Part shown: positions 5,296-5,976 of the stretch, piece by piece
How positions within the stretch are numbered: position 1 is the first letter of the stretch
Layout of the letters: the number at the start of each line of letters is the position of its first letter
DNA from: an uncultured Collinsella sp.
GTDB lineage: Bacteria; Actinomycetota; Coriobacteriia; Coriobacteriales; Coriobacteriaceae
NCBI GenBank assembly: GCA_900544425.1
Contig: UQUX01000103.1
Location: 1 to 5,976, forward strand
DNA: 5,976 nt
Direction of reading: 5' to 3'
Notes under the pieces: model-generated
What the model saw: only the letters and a program-made list of their open reading frames with translations
Told to the model about the DNA's origin: nothing
Databases searched by the model: none
Translations under genes and position numbers: made by a program

Positions 5296-5976
5296 ATTCG
5301 CTCGAGCCAGAATCGGTCGTCTCGGACGTGTCGGAACTGTCATCCGAGCTCTCGTCCTTCGTCTTGGTCGCAGCATCGCGCGACGTTCCCTGCGGCGTGC
5401 TGTTGGCCGTGCTCACGTCCTCATCCGAGGCCGACTGTTCGTCGGTCAGCGAGGTGATGACCAGCACTTCCTCGTTGTTCTCGGCCGTGGTCTGAGCGCG
5501 CACCACAATGGTGTAGTACACGTCGTTTGCCGATTTCTCAACCGACGAGACGGTGCCAAGCGGAAGGCCCTTGGGGAACACGCCACCGATGCCAGAGGTC
5601 ACGATGATATCGCCAACCTTAACATCGGAGTCGACGCTCACGTACTCAAGACGCAGCGTGCCGTCAGCCTGACCCTGCAGCATACCCTGGGCGCGCGTGT
5701 CCTGCACCATGGCGGACACGCCCGAGTTCTCGTCGCCAATCAGGCGCACGGTAGAGGTCTTGGCCGATACCTCGATAATCTGGCCGATAACACCGGCAGA
5801 ACTCGTCACGGGCATGTTGATGGTAAGGCCGTCGGCAGAGCCCTTGTCGATGGTGACGGTCGAGGTCCAGGCATCGCCCGAGGCACCAACAATACGAGCT
5901 GCGGTCGATTTGAGGTTATAGGTCGACTGCAGGCCGACCAGCCCCTCCAGACGCTCGGCGGTCTTTTGAGCCTCGG
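5294..5976 (-). CDS. mreC: Rod shape-determining protein MreC, 3' part (N-terminus lies beyond the window)
   Basis: MreC is a bitopic membrane protein whose extracytoplasmic domain scaffolds the elongation complex, binding PBP2 and MreD. The window holds the last 226 residues. The frame is open to the window edge, so the ATG at 5815 is internal and not the start. The first visible residues (EAQKTAERLEGLVGLQ) look like the end of the usual coiled coil. Next comes the beta-rich domain: a segment like ARIVGASGDAW, then TIDKGSADGL, GVIGQIIEV, and GGVFPKGLPLGTV, all in the order typical of MreC. After VLVITS (end near 5455) the protein ends in about 52 residues very rich in Ser, Asp, Glu and Thr, predicted disordered. 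The TAG stop is 5 nt upstream of the first possible mreD ATG. The family call is firm; the function of the tail is unknown. Confidence 0.95.
   Translation of the reverse strand, partial: EAQKTAERLEGLVGLQSTYNLKSTAARIVGASGDAWTSTVTIDKGSADGLTINMPVTSSAGVIGQIIEVSAKTSTVRLIGDENSGVSAMVQDTRAQGMLQGQADGTLRLEYVSVDSDVKVGDIIVTSGIGGVFPKGLPLGTVSSVEKSANDVYYTIVVRAQTTAENNEEVLVITSLTDEQSASDEDVSTANSTPQGTSRDAATKTKDESSDDSSDTSETTDSGSSE

Larger units (their letters stand above)
1..5976 (-). other. Probable single operon: mreC-mreD-mrdA-rodA-DUF697-radical SAM
   Basis: All six genes share the strand, and every gap is short: 5 nt (or 11 nt with the preferred mreD start), 13, 9, 18 and 10 nt. No gap has room for a promoter or a stem-loop terminator. 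Both ends are open, so the promoter (probably before mreB or mreC) and the terminator are outside the window. A promoter inside a coding region cannot be excluded by eye. The minC and minD genes that some clostridial clusters carry beside rodA are absent from this interval. Confidence 0.8.

Noticed and set aside
1..5976. Mobile elements, CRISPR arrays, tRNA genes, riboswitches or terminators
   Set aside because: Coding fills nearly the whole window, the gaps are 18 nt or shorter, and I saw no direct or inverted repeats of useful length by eye.

Overview
The window is a single minus-strand gene cluster that encodes the lateral cell-wall elongation machinery. Transcription runs from high to low coordinates: mreC (3' part only) -> mreD -> mrdA (PBP2) -> rodA -> a DUF697-type protein -> a B12-binding-type radical SAM protein (5' part only). 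Coding is almost continuous. The five gene junctions are 5 to 18 nt long (11 nt at mreC-mreD if the preferred mreD start is used), each with a Shine-Dalgarno sequence. No promoter-sized gap, terminator hairpin, RNA gene, mobile element or CRISPR-like repeat was seen. There is no gene-free stretch of 300 bases or more.

The DNA looks GC-rich, and strong wobble-position GC bias throws long antisense open frames opposite the real genes. An Mre/Rod elongation cluster followed by a TIGR03960-like radical SAM gene is an arrangement I associate with Gram-positive lineages. With high GC and these protein sequences, my best guess is an actinobacterium of the class Coriobacteriia (Collinsella-like). That placement is inference from composition, gene order and protein resemblance, not from a search.

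Region by region: 5976-5294 is the MreC beta-domain and a long acidic Ser/Asp/Glu tail. 5282 (or 5288)-4716 is MreD. 4702-2633 is the class B transpeptidase PBP2, with an additional N-terminal membrane helix. 2623-1397 is the SEDS glycosyltransferase RodA, with a hydrophilic N-terminal extension. 1378-449 is a 309-residue protein whose C-terminal half matches the DUF697/YcjF-like pattern and whose N-terminal half looks like a G-domain fold without nucleotide-binding motifs. 438-1 is the start of a radical SAM protein that begins with TTG.

The genes work together as follows. RodA polymerises lipid II into glycan strands and PBP2 cross-links them. MreC and MreD join this pair to the MreB cytoskeleton (mreB would be expected upstream, beyond 5976). 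The role of the DUF697 protein is unknown, but its place in the cluster makes it a candidate accessory factor. The radical SAM gene probably starts a conserved downstream block and need not act in wall synthesis.

I found no wholly new system. The points most worth checking are the DUF697 protein with a degenerate G-like domain, the two-helix PBP2, and the repeated fusion of TAG stop codons with the next gene's Shine-Dalgarno sequence.
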